A stretch of 64,000 nt of DNA, from contig NZ_JBAJEY010000001.1 of NCBI RefSeq assembly GCF_039822285.1, positions 496,001 through 560,000 on the forward strand, given 5' to 3'. The position numbers and the translations under genes were made by a program. Positions 33,701-39,797 of the stretch are shown piece after piece. Position 1 is the stretch's first letter. Each line of letters opens with the position of its first letter. The notes under the pieces are model-generated. The model had not been told where the DNA came from. It saw only the letters and a program-made list of their open reading frames with translations, and did no database searches. This DNA comes from Thiofaba sp039822285 (lineage in GTDB: Bacteria > Pseudomonadota > Gammaproteobacteria > Halothiobacillales > Halothiobacillaceae).

Positions 33701-34692
33701 ACCAGGCCAAAGGTCTCGCCACGGTGCTCGATGCACTCGCCCACCGCGAAGATGTCCGGGTCGGAGGTGGCGAGCCGATCGTCCACAATCACCCCGCGCC
33801 CGCAGTGGATGCCACAGGCCTGGGCCAGCTCGATGCGCGGACGCACGCCGGCGGTGATCACAACGAGGTCCGCGGGGATCATGCGCTGAGCGGACGCAGG
33901 TGACTGTTCCCCCTCCCCCTTGAGGGGGGAGGGTTGGGGAGGGGGTGAGCAGGCGCTGAGTGTGGCGCTCGATTCGCGGCTTGCAGCCCCCTCTCCCGCA
34001 AGGGGCGAGGGGGGCACACCCAGGCGCACCCCTTGGACACGCGTCTCGCCGACCAGCGCCTCGGTTCTCGCCCCAAGCACAAAGCGGATGCCCCGCGCCT
34101 CCAGCGCCGCCTGCAGCATCCGGCCTGCGGTCGCATCGAGCTGCCGGTCCATCAGCCAAGCGTTGCGATGCACCACGGTGACCTGCATGCCGCGCCGGGT
34201 GAGGGCATCCGCCGCCTCGAGGCCAAGGATGCCGCCACCGATGACCACGGCATGGCGATGCCGACGGGCCGCCTCCAGCATGGCCTCGACATCGTCCAGG
34301 TCGCGAAAACCCAGCACGCCGGGCAGCTCGATGCCGGGCAGCGGCGGCATGAACGGCTCCGAGCCAGTGGCGAGCAGCAGACGATCGTAGCCGATGAGGT
34401 GGCCCTGGTCGGTTTGCACGCACCGCCGCTCGCGGTCGATGGCGGTGACGCTCGCCCCCGCGATCAGCGCGATCCCCTGCTCGGCATACCAGGGCCGATC
34501 ATGCAGCAGGGTGTCGGCGAAGGACTTCTCGCCCGCCAGCACCGGCGAGAGCAGGATGCGGTTGTAGTTGCCGCGCGGCTCGCGGCCGATCACGGTGATG
34601 GCATAGCGCTCCGGGGCCAGGCGCAGCAGGTGCTCCACCGTGCGCATCCCGGCCATGCCGTTGCCGATCACCACCAGATGCTGCCTGCTCAT
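30784..34692 (-). CDS. nirB: Fusion of FAD/NAD(P) reductase with NADH-nitrite reductase large subunit
   Basis: 1302 residues in one uninterrupted frame. Residues 1-460 form a complete NirB-like flavin reductase module (VVIGNGMAGMRTVEHLL; VVIGGGILGLEAADAL), usually encoded separately as the electron-transfer partner of nitrate reductase. Residues 461-1302 form a complete NirB: a second FAD/NAD module, a BFD-like [2Fe-2S] segment (CSCHNVSKGD; GCGGC) and the siroheme/[4Fe-4S] domain with CVGSTWC and CTREC. An internal ATG at 33312, preceded by GAGGAG, is the usual NirB start and could give a separate NirB. The first module carries a REP doublet (about residues 226-262). It reduces nitrite to ammonium with NADH. 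Confidence 0.93.
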   Translation of the reverse strand: MSRQHLVVIGNGMAGMRTVEHLLRLAPERYAITVIGREPRGNYNRILLSPVLAGEKSFADTLLHDRPWYAEQGIALIAGASVTAIDRERRCVQTDQGHLIGYDRLLLATGSEPFMPPLPGIELPGVLGFRDLDDVEAMLEAARRHRHAVVIGGGILGLEAADALTRRGMQVTVVHRNAWLMDRQLDATAGRMLQAALEARGIRFVLGARTEALVGETRVQGVRLGVPPSPLAGEGAASRESSATLSACSPPPQPSPLKGEGEQSPASAQRMIPADLVVITAGVRPRIELAQACGIHCGRGVIVDDRLATSDPDIFAVGECIEHRGETFGLVAPLWEQAEVLGRILAGDDTARYAGSPTQATRLKVTGIEVFSAGDFHGGAGEEVLTLHDPIAGHYRRLVLRAGRLVGAVLYGDARDGGWYFELMQSGRDLSALRPSLIFGEALALAQPEPSAECAARSPLMNKPTLIVAGHGMVGHHLLERLVEHGLHHSHRIIVFAEEPRPAYDRVHLSEYFGGRTAEDLSLVPEGFFEQHGIELRLGTPITAIDRVRQCVTDRSGHETPYDLLVLATGSYPFVPPLEGREREACLVYRTIEDLEAITRWAAQSKVGVVVGGGLLGLEAANALRQLGLETHVVEFAPRLMPVQLDEGGGAMLKRKIEALGVRVHTGKNTQRIVVGEAHRHRMEFADGESLETDLILFSAGIRPRDQLARDCGLAVGPRGGIVIDNQCRTSDPAIFAIGECALWNGQIFGLVAPGYQMARVVAETLAGREAAFTGADMSTKLKLLGVDVASIGDAHGATPGSLAYTYVDGPNAVYKKIVVCSEAKRLLGAVLVGDASEYGTLLQMALNGIELPEHPDALILPARDGAAPKALGVAALPASAQICSCHNVSKGDITAAVEGGCTTVAKLKACTKAATGCGGCAALVKQVLDFELAQRGVEVKKDLCEHFPHSRQELFHLVKVGCIRTFDELLARHGRGHGCDVCKPAVASILASVWNEYVLKEEHFGLQDTNDRYLANMQKDGTYSVVPRIPGGEITPEGLIAIGQVAKTYGLYTKITGGQRIDLFGARLEQLPLIWKALIDAGFETGQAYGKSVRTVKSCVGSTWCRYGVQDSVGLAIELENRYKGLRAPHKLKFGVSGCTRECAEAQGKDVGVIATDKGWNLYVCGNGGMKPRHADLFAADLDKETLIRTIDRFLMFYVQTADRLQRTSTWMDNLEGGIDYLRDVILHDSLGIGAELEARMQHVVDTYQCEWKTTLENPDRVRLFRSFVNSDGPDEGIVFVEERGQIRPATAEEKALRSAA
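33908..34014. repeat. REP-like inverted doublet inside the nirB fusion gene
   Basis: Arms at 33908-33950 and 33985-34014 are opposed palindromes of the window's REP-like family. They are translated in frame into a Pro/Ser/Glu-rich insertion in the first flavin module, between its NAD-binding and second FAD-binding segments (before ADLVVITAGVRPR). Confidence 0.8.
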
Positions 34693-34701
34693 GGCATCAC
34701 C

Positions 34702-35535
34702 TCAGGCCGCCTTGCTCGTGGCCTTGGGCTTGCGCGCCTCACTGATGTCCTCGACCTTGCGCTGCTTCTCATAGAGGAACTTGAGCACGGCGTGGCGGCA
34801 GTGGTTGTAAGTGGGATCGTCCGCCAGGGCCAGACGGTCGCGCGGGCGCGGCAGGTCCACGCTGAGGATCTCGCCCACGGTGGCGGCCGGGCCGTTGGTC
34901 ATCATCACGATGCGGTCGGAGAGCAGCACGGCCTCGTCCACGTCGTGGGTGACCATGATCACGGTGCTCTGGGTCGCGGCACAGATGCGCATCAGCTCAT
35001 CCTGAAGGTGGGCGCGGGTCAGGGCATCGAGCGCGCCGAACGGTTCGTCCATCAACAGGGCCTTGGGCTCCATGGCCAGCGCGCGGGCGATGCCGACGCG
35101 CTGCTTCATGCCGCCGGAGATCTCGTGCGGGTACTTGTCCCGCGCATGCCCAAGGTGCACAAGGTCCAGGGCGGCATGCGCGCGCTCCAGAAGCTGCGCC
35201 CTGCCCTCCTTCGGGCCAAACACCTGTTCGACGGCCAGGAGCACGTTCTGGGTGCAGGTCAGCCAGGGCAAGAGGGAGTGGTTCTGGAACACCACCGCGC
35301 GGTCCGGACCCGGGCCCTTGATCTCACGCCCGGCGCACAGCAGGGTGCCGGAGCTTGCGTCCAGAAGGCCGGCCACGAGGTTGAGCACGGTCGACTTGCC
35401 GCAGCCGGAGTGGCCGATGATGGAGATGAACTCGCCCTTCTGGATGGCCAGGTTGACCTCGCGCAGGGCGACGAACGGCCCGCGCTTGGTCTCAAACTGC
35501 ATCCCGACGTCTTCGAGCTGGATGTAGGCATTCAT
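34702..35535 (-). CDS. nrtD: Nitrate ABC transporter, ATP-binding protein
   Basis: 277-residue ABC ATPase of the nitrate/sulfonate/taurine type. Walker A is GHSGCGKST, the Q-loop lies in VVFQNHSLLPWLTCTQN, the signature is ISGGMKQRVGIARALAMEP, Walker B is ALLMDEPFGALD and the H-loop is VTHDVDEAV. It powers high-affinity nitrate/nitrite uptake. The ATG at 35535 has an AAGGA site; the frame extends upstream only as an overlap with nrtB. It lies 14 bp after nrtB and 9 bp before the nirB fusion gene. No fused NrtC-type binding domain is present. Confidence 0.94.
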   Translation of the reverse strand: MNAYIQLEDVGMQFETKRGPFVALREVNLAIQKGEFISIIGHSGCGKSTVLNLVAGLLDASSGTLLCAGREIKGPGPDRAVVFQNHSLLPWLTCTQNVLLAVEQVFGPKEGRAQLLERAHAALDLVHLGHARDKYPHEISGGMKQRVGIARALAMEPKALLMDEPFGALDALTRAHLQDELMRICAATQSTVIMVTHDVDEAVLLSDRIVMMTNGPAATVGEILSVDLPRPRDRLALADDPTYNHCRHAVLKFLYEKQRKVEDISEARKPKATSKAA

Positions 35536-35549
35536 GATCGTGGATTCCT

Positions 35550-36359
35550 TCAGCGGGTGGCGTAATCGAAGCGCTTGGCGAGCAGGGTCAGCCCGGCCTC
35601 CAGCAGGAGCCCGACGATGCCGACCACGAAGATGGCGATGATGATGTGCTCCACCACCAGGTTGTTCCATTCGTCCCACACCCAGAAGCCGATGCCGACG
35701 CCGCCGGTCAGCATCTCCGCGGCGACGATCACCAGCCACGCCACGCCGATGGAGAGGCGCACGCCGGTCAGCACGTAAGGCAGGGTGGCGGGGAAGAGGA
35801 TGCGGGTGACGATCTTCCATTCGGACAGGTTCAGCACCCGGGCCACGTTCATGTAGTCCTGCGGCACGCGGGTCACGCCAACGGCAGTGTTGATGATCAT
35901 CGGCCAGATGCTGGAGATGAAGATCACCCAGATGGCGGCGGGCTCGGCCTTCTGGAACACCAACAGGCCGATCGGCAGCCAGGCCAGCGGTGAGACCGGG
36001 CGCAGCAGGCTGATGATGGGCGCGAGCATGTCATGGAAGAAGCTGAAGCGGCCGATGATGAACCCGAGCGGAATGCCGATCAGCGCCGCAAGACCAAAGC
36101 CGATACCGACCCGCTCCAGCGAGTGGAGGATGTTCCAGCCGATCCCCATATCGTTCGGGCCGTTGTCGTAGAACGGGTCGGAGAACAGCTCCACCGCCGC
36201 GGCAAAGGTCTTACCCGGCCCCGGCAGGGTGGGCGTGCTGGCCGACAGCAGGGCCCACAGCAGGATGAACAGAGCCAGCCCGATCACGGGGGGCAGGGTG
36301 GTGCGGACGACGGCCTTGAGGCGATCCGCTCCGGGGGACGGGGTCATGGGGGTGCTCAT
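35550..36359 (-). CDS. nrtB: Nitrate ABC transporter, permease
   Basis: 269-residue inner-membrane permease with about six helices, the first at residues 21-42 (LPPVIGLALFILLWALL). The ABC-permease EAA-like loop is near NVARVLNLSEWKIVTRILFPATLP. Highest similarity in character is to NrtB/NasE-type nitrate permeases (WNILHSLERVGIGFGLAALIGIPLG). A GAGGAG site precedes the ATG. It couples NrtA-bound nitrate to the NrtD ATPase. Confidence 0.94.
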   Translation of the reverse strand: MSTPMTPSPGADRLKAVVRTTLPPVIGLALFILLWALLSASTPTLPGPGKTFAAAVELFSDPFYDNGPNDMGIGWNILHSLERVGIGFGLAALIGIPLGFIIGRFSFFHDMLAPIISLLRPVSPLAWLPIGLLVFQKAEPAAIWVIFISSIWPMIINTAVGVTRVPQDYMNVARVLNLSEWKIVTRILFPATLPYVLTGVRLSIGVAWLVIVAAEMLTGGVGIGFWVWDEWNNLVVEHIIIAIFVVGIVGLLLEAGLTLLAKRFDYATR

Positions 36360-36386
36360 GAGGGGGTACTCCTCGGTACGTGACCG

Positions 36387-37646
36387 TCAGGCCTTGATCT
36401 TGAAACCGTCCGCGTAGGCCTTCGGGTCGCTGCCATCCCACTTGAGGCCATCGAACAGGGTGCTGCTGCGCATGGGGCTGGACGGCACGCTGATGCCAAG
36501 CTGGCCTGCGGCCTGCTTGTACAGCTCGAGCTGGTTGATCTGGCGGGCCACGGCCAGGTAGTCCGGGTGTTCCTTGAGCAGCCCCCAGCGCTTGTGCTGG
36601 GTGAGGAACCACATGCCATCCGACAGGTAGGGGACGTTGACCGCGCCGTCGTTGAAGAACTTCATGGCGTCCGGGTCCTTCCAGGTCTTGCCGAGGCCGT
36701 TGTCATACTCGCCCCTCATCCGCCCCTCGATGACCTCGACCGCGGTGTTGACGTAGGCCTTGTCGGCGATGATCTTCGCCACCTCCGCGCGGTTGGCCGG
36801 GGTGTCGATGTAGCGCGAGGCCTCCAGCACCGCCATGGTCAGGGCGCGCGCCGCGTTCGGGTTTTGCTTGACGAAATCGGCGGTGGTGCCAAGCACCTTC
36901 TCGGGATGATCCTTCCAGATCCCCTGGGTGGTCTCGGCGGTGAAGCCGATCTTGTCCATGATGGCGCGTGCGTTCCAGGGCTCCCCCACGCAGTAACCGT
37001 CCATGTTGCCGATCCGCATATTGGCGACCATCTGCGGCGGCGGCACGGTGATGGTCTTCACATCCTTGAGCGGATCGATGCCAAAGTGCGCCAGCCAGTA
37101 GTAGAGCCACATGGCGTGGGTGCCGGTCGGGAAGGTCTGGGCAAAGGTGTATTCGCGCTTCTCATTGGCGATGAGTTTGGCCAGGCTGGCCCCGTCCGTC
37201 GCGCCCTTGTCCTTGAGCTGGTTGGAGAGGGTGATGGCCTGGCCGTTGTGGTTGAGGGTCATCAGCACCGCCATGTCCTTCTTCGGCCCGCCGATGCCGA
37301 GGTTGACGCCGTAGACCAGGCCGTAGAGCACGTGCGCCGCGTCCAGCTCGCCGTTGACCAGCTTGTCGCGCACCGCGGCCCACGAGGCCTCCTTGGAGAG
37401 GACGATCTTGATGCCGTACTTCTTGTCGAACTCCTTGACCGAGGCCATCACCACGCTGGCGCAGTCGGTCAGCGGGATGAACCCCACCTTCAGCTCAGTC
37501 TTCTCCGGCGCATCCGAGCCGGCCGCCCAGGCCCCCGCGCGGATGCCGGCCGGCAACATGCCGTAAAGTGCCGCGCTGCCGACCGCCGCCACGGTGTTCT
37601 TGAGAAACTCACGCCTGTTGCTGGAGTGCTTGCTGTCAGTGCTCAT
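36387..37646 (-). CDS. nrtA: Nitrate ABC transporter, substrate-binding protein (Tat-exported)
   Basis: 419-residue periplasmic nitrate-binding protein of the NrtA/NasF type. The N-terminus has a twin-arginine signal (SNRREFLKNTVAAVGSAALYGM), indicating folded export through Tat. The mature part has the family segments KVGFIPLTDCASVVMA, FPTGTHAMWLYYWLA, MRIGNMDGYCVGEPWN and FLTQHKRWGLLKEHP. It is the first gene of nrtABD-nirB-amidotransferase-nirD. It is preceded by an AGGGGA site and by a leader with a sigma-54 promoter, two six-base-loop hairpins and an attenuator. Confidence 0.96.
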   Translation of the reverse strand: MSTDSKHSSNRREFLKNTVAAVGSAALYGMLPAGIRAGAWAAGSDAPEKTELKVGFIPLTDCASVVMASVKEFDKKYGIKIVLSKEASWAAVRDKLVNGELDAAHVLYGLVYGVNLGIGGPKKDMAVLMTLNHNGQAITLSNQLKDKGATDGASLAKLIANEKREYTFAQTFPTGTHAMWLYYWLAHFGIDPLKDVKTITVPPPQMVANMRIGNMDGYCVGEPWNARAIMDKIGFTAETTQGIWKDHPEKVLGTTADFVKQNPNAARALTMAVLEASRYIDTPANRAEVAKIIADKAYVNTAVEVIEGRMRGEYDNGLGKTWKDPDAMKFFNDGAVNVPYLSDGMWFLTQHKRWGLLKEHPDYLAVARQINQLELYKQAAGQLGISVPSSPMRSSTLFDGLKWDGSDPKAYADGFKIKA

Positions 37647-37670
37647 GCGGGTATCCCCTTATATCGCCCA

Positions 37671-37721
37671 AATAAAAAGGCGCTCACACCACGGGAGGGT
37701 GAATCCCGTGACATGAGCGCC
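37671..37721 (-). terminator. Attenuator terminator in the nrtA leader
   Basis: 18-bp stem (GGCGCTCA / TGAGCGCC base, CACGGGA / TCCCGTG top, three G-U pairs between) with a 7-base loop, followed by TTTTTATTT on the minus strand. Its 5' arm starts within the loop of hairpin P2, exactly as in the nasA leader. Confidence 0.88.
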
Positions 37722-37756
37722 ATTGCTCATCCATCGTGACGACCGACGTTGGCCGC
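37713..37756 (-). promoter_or_regulatory. ANTAR-protein target: tandem six-base-loop hairpins in the nrtA leader
   Basis: P1 (37739-37756) is a 6-bp stem GCGGCC / GGTCGT with loop AACGTC. P2 (37713-37730) is a perfect 6-bp stem ATGAGC / GCTCAT with loop AATGGC. Both loops have A1 and G4. P1 and P2 are 8 nt apart and P2 overlaps the terminator stem, so binding by NasR would block termination. Confidence 0.87.
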
Positions 37757-37769
37757 TGCTTTAATCAAA

Positions 37770-37784
37770 GCAAACGCCGTGCCA
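37770..37784 (-). promoter_or_regulatory. Sigma-54 promoter of the nrt-nir operon
   Basis: On the minus strand TGGCACGGCGTTTGC matches the -24/-12 consensus (TGGCAC, N5, TTGC) with GG and GC 10 nt apart. The predicted start near 37758 lies directly before leader hairpin P1. Confidence 0.85.
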
Positions 37785-37891
37785 GCCCAACATTGTGGTT
37801 TTTTTGAGGTTTCCCCGCACAAGGGCATCGCCTGCGCCCCGGATCAGTGCGTCATGGCGCACCGTGATGCAGCACGTTGCCGGAAAAAAGC

Positions 37892-39184
37892 TCAGAACTT
37901 CGGCCCCAGCACCTCAGCCATGGCGATGGCTGCGCGGGCCACTTCGATGAGCCGTTTGCCCTGATCCATGGCGGCCTTGCGCAGCACCCGGTAGGCCTCG
38001 TCCTCCGTCATCCCCCGATGCTTGATGAGCAGGGCCTTGGCCTGCTCGATCAGCTTGCGCTCCTCCAGCGCCTCGCGCGCGGCGCGAAGCTCGTCCTCCA
38101 CGCTCTGCAGGCGGCGCGACTGCATCTGCACCAGTTCGATGAGCGAACGCCCGACTCCGCCGCCCATGACGTGTTGTCGCTCCACGTCCAGCAGCACGCC
38201 GGAGGCGGCAGCATCGACGGGATAGCCCAAAATGACCCCGACGGGCAGGGAAGCGCCACCTTCACGGGCGAGCTCGGCGATCCGCGCCTCATCGTCGACC
38301 CATTCGGCATGCGCCCGGACCAGCCGCGTTTCGCACAAGTCATGCAAAACCTGCTCAAGGTCATCCTCGATCGACTTCATCGCATCGATGCGACGTGTCG
38401 CCTGATCGAACCAGATCTGCGCCAGCTCAAAGCCGGAATCGCCCTGCAGCGTCCTGGTGAAGGCCATGCGGCGCAGGCGCTCGACCTCGGCGGTCAGAGG
38501 AGACGCCGAGAGCTGCTGCCAGCGGATCAAGGTTGCGGCATCGGCAAATTCTGAAAAGATCTGGAAACACCGCTCCTGCGCATCGATCCGATGCATCAGG
38601 GCCTCGCGCAGCGCCTCCTCACGCCACCCCAGCCCGAAGCCGGCCACCCCCACGGCCCTCTCCTGCCCCGCCAGCTCCTTGCCCTGCATGAAATTCAATA
38701 GCGCCACCAGGGCGCTGGAAATGGCCGGATCGGAGACCGGATCCGCGGCCTCGAACACCACGGCCAGCAGATGGCGCACCAGATCGTTGAAACGCTCCAT
38801 GGCCTCGGGCGCGGAGATCTCGAACCGATCGACCTTCTCACGCAGACGGGACAGCTCCCCCAGCCCATGCAAGGCCAGGGCGACATGCGCAAAGAAGCGG
38901 CTCGCGGCCGTGTGGCAACGCGGACGCTCCAGCCAGCCGACGAGATGCGCACGGACCTCACCTTCAGCGATGCCGGCCTCGCGCCGGTACTCGATCATCC
39001 GCTCGGCATAACACTGCCCCCTGGAGCCCAGGAACAGGTTGGTGGCACCGCGCTCACGCTGCAGGCCATGAATCAGCGCGCGGATACGACCGACCATGAT
39101 GCTCGTGGCCAACAGATGCTCCAGGCCCTCGATCTCGCACTGTCGAGAGCGCACCAGAAAGTCAGCGATATCTTGATTAAGCAT
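37892..39184 (-). CDS. nasR: Nitrate/nitrite-responsive transcription antiterminator (NIT-ANTAR)
   Basis: 430-residue regulator. The N-terminal and central part (about residues 30-290) is a NIT nitrate/nitrite-sensing helical bundle (LIHGLQRERGATNLFLGSRG). The C-terminal ANTAR RNA-binding domain is at about 365-425 (ERKLIEQAKALLIKHRGMTEDEAYRVLRKAAM). In Klebsiella NasR binds a two-hairpin leader RNA and prevents termination when nitrate or nitrite is present. Here both nrtA, 245 bp downstream, and nasA have matching leaders. The ATG at 39184 lacks a good ribosome site and abuts a perfect 8-bp hairpin (39185-39207). It is transcribed in the same direction as the operons it should control. Confidence 0.95.
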   Translation of the reverse strand: MLNQDIADFLVRSRQCEIEGLEHLLATSIMVGRIRALIHGLQRERGATNLFLGSRGQCYAERMIEYRREAGIAEGEVRAHLVGWLERPRCHTAASRFFAHVALALHGLGELSRLREKVDRFEISAPEAMERFNDLVRHLLAVVFEAADPVSDPAISSALVALLNFMQGKELAGQERAVGVAGFGLGWREEALREALMHRIDAQERCFQIFSEFADAATLIRWQQLSASPLTAEVERLRRMAFTRTLQGDSGFELAQIWFDQATRRIDAMKSIEDDLEQVLHDLCETRLVRAHAEWVDDEARIAELAREGGASLPVGVILGYPVDAAASGVLLDVERQHVMGGGVGRSLIELVQMQSRRLQSVEDELRAAREALEERKLIEQAKALLIKHRGMTEDEAYRVLRKAAMDQGKRLIEVARAAIAMAEVLGPKF

Positions 39185-39207
39185 GGGGAAAAGCCGATTT
39201 TTTCCCC
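39185..39207 (-). promoter_or_regulatory. Hairpin abutting the nasR start codon
   Basis: Perfect 8-bp inverted repeat GGGGAAAA / TTTTCCCC with a 7-base loop ends directly at the nasR ATG. The only purine-rich, ribosome-site-like sequence (GGGGAAAA) is in its 5' arm. A translational control role is inference. Confidence 0.4.
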
Positions 39208-39301
39208 AGATTCAAGCAAGTATCGGTCCAGCTCGATCCAGCCTGGCAGGAGCGCCCCCTCCGGCATGCCCCATCAGGCAAAAATTTCACTTGGGAAAAA
39301 G

Positions 39302-39335
39302 AAAAAACCCCGCCGGACTCTTGATCTGACGGGGT
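39302..39335 (-). terminator. Intrinsic terminator downstream of tRNA-Ser
   Basis: 8-bp stem ACCCCGTC / GGCGGGGT (one G-U pair), 13-base loop and a T-run on the minus strand. It separates csrA/tRNA-Ser transcription from nasR. Confidence 0.85.
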
Positions 39336-39345
39336 CTTAGATATT

Positions 39346-39438
39346 TGGCGGAGAGAGAGGGATTCGAACCCTCGATGCAGCTTTTGACCGCATACTCCCT
39401 TAGCAGGGGAGCGCCTTCGGCCTCTCGGCCATCTCTCC
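39346..39438 (-). tRNA. serV: tRNA-Ser (anticodon GCT)
   Basis: Cloverleaf on the minus strand: acceptor GGAGAGA / TCTCTCC, anticodon loop CTGCTAA with GCT, a long variable arm (type II tRNA), T-arm GGTTCGAATCC and encoded CCA. It lies next to csrA, a conserved neighbourhood. Confidence 0.96.
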
Positions 39439-39503
39439 AGTGAGGGAGGTCATTCTATCCGCTGTGGCGCCCTTCAGGCAAGGGTTTGCACAACGAAAAA
39501 GCC

Positions 39504-39701
39504 TTATTCCTCGTCGCTCGGAGCGGCGGCCTGCCCTTCCTCACGCTTGATGCGCTGGTAGATCTCTTCGCGATGGACGGCGACATCCTTGGGGGCATCG
39601 ATGCCGATGCGTACCTGATTACCCTTGACGCCGAGAATGGTGATCGATACGTCGTCACCGATGCGCAGTACTTCGCCGATGCGGCGGGTCAGAATCAACA
39701 T
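39504..39701 (-). CDS. csrA: Carbon storage regulator, RNA-binding
   Basis: 65-residue post-transcriptional regulator binding GGA motifs in mRNA leaders. Starts MLILTRRIGEVLRIGDDVSI and contains the RNA-contact segment VRIGIDAPKDVAVHREEIY. The ATG at 39701 has an AAGGAGAG site; a longer frame to 39728 is unlikely. It follows alaS-lysC and precedes tRNA-Ser. Confidence 0.97.
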   Translation of the reverse strand: MLILTRRIGEVLRIGDDVSITILGVKGNQVRIGIDAPKDVAVHREEIYQRIKREEGQAAAPSDEE

Positions 39702-39797
39702 GTTGGCTCTCCTTGAACCGTCTTGCACTCATTCGAAGATAGCAGAGCGCAAAAAAGTCGACGGTTATTTTTGTTCAGTGATCGGAAAAGGGGCTGC

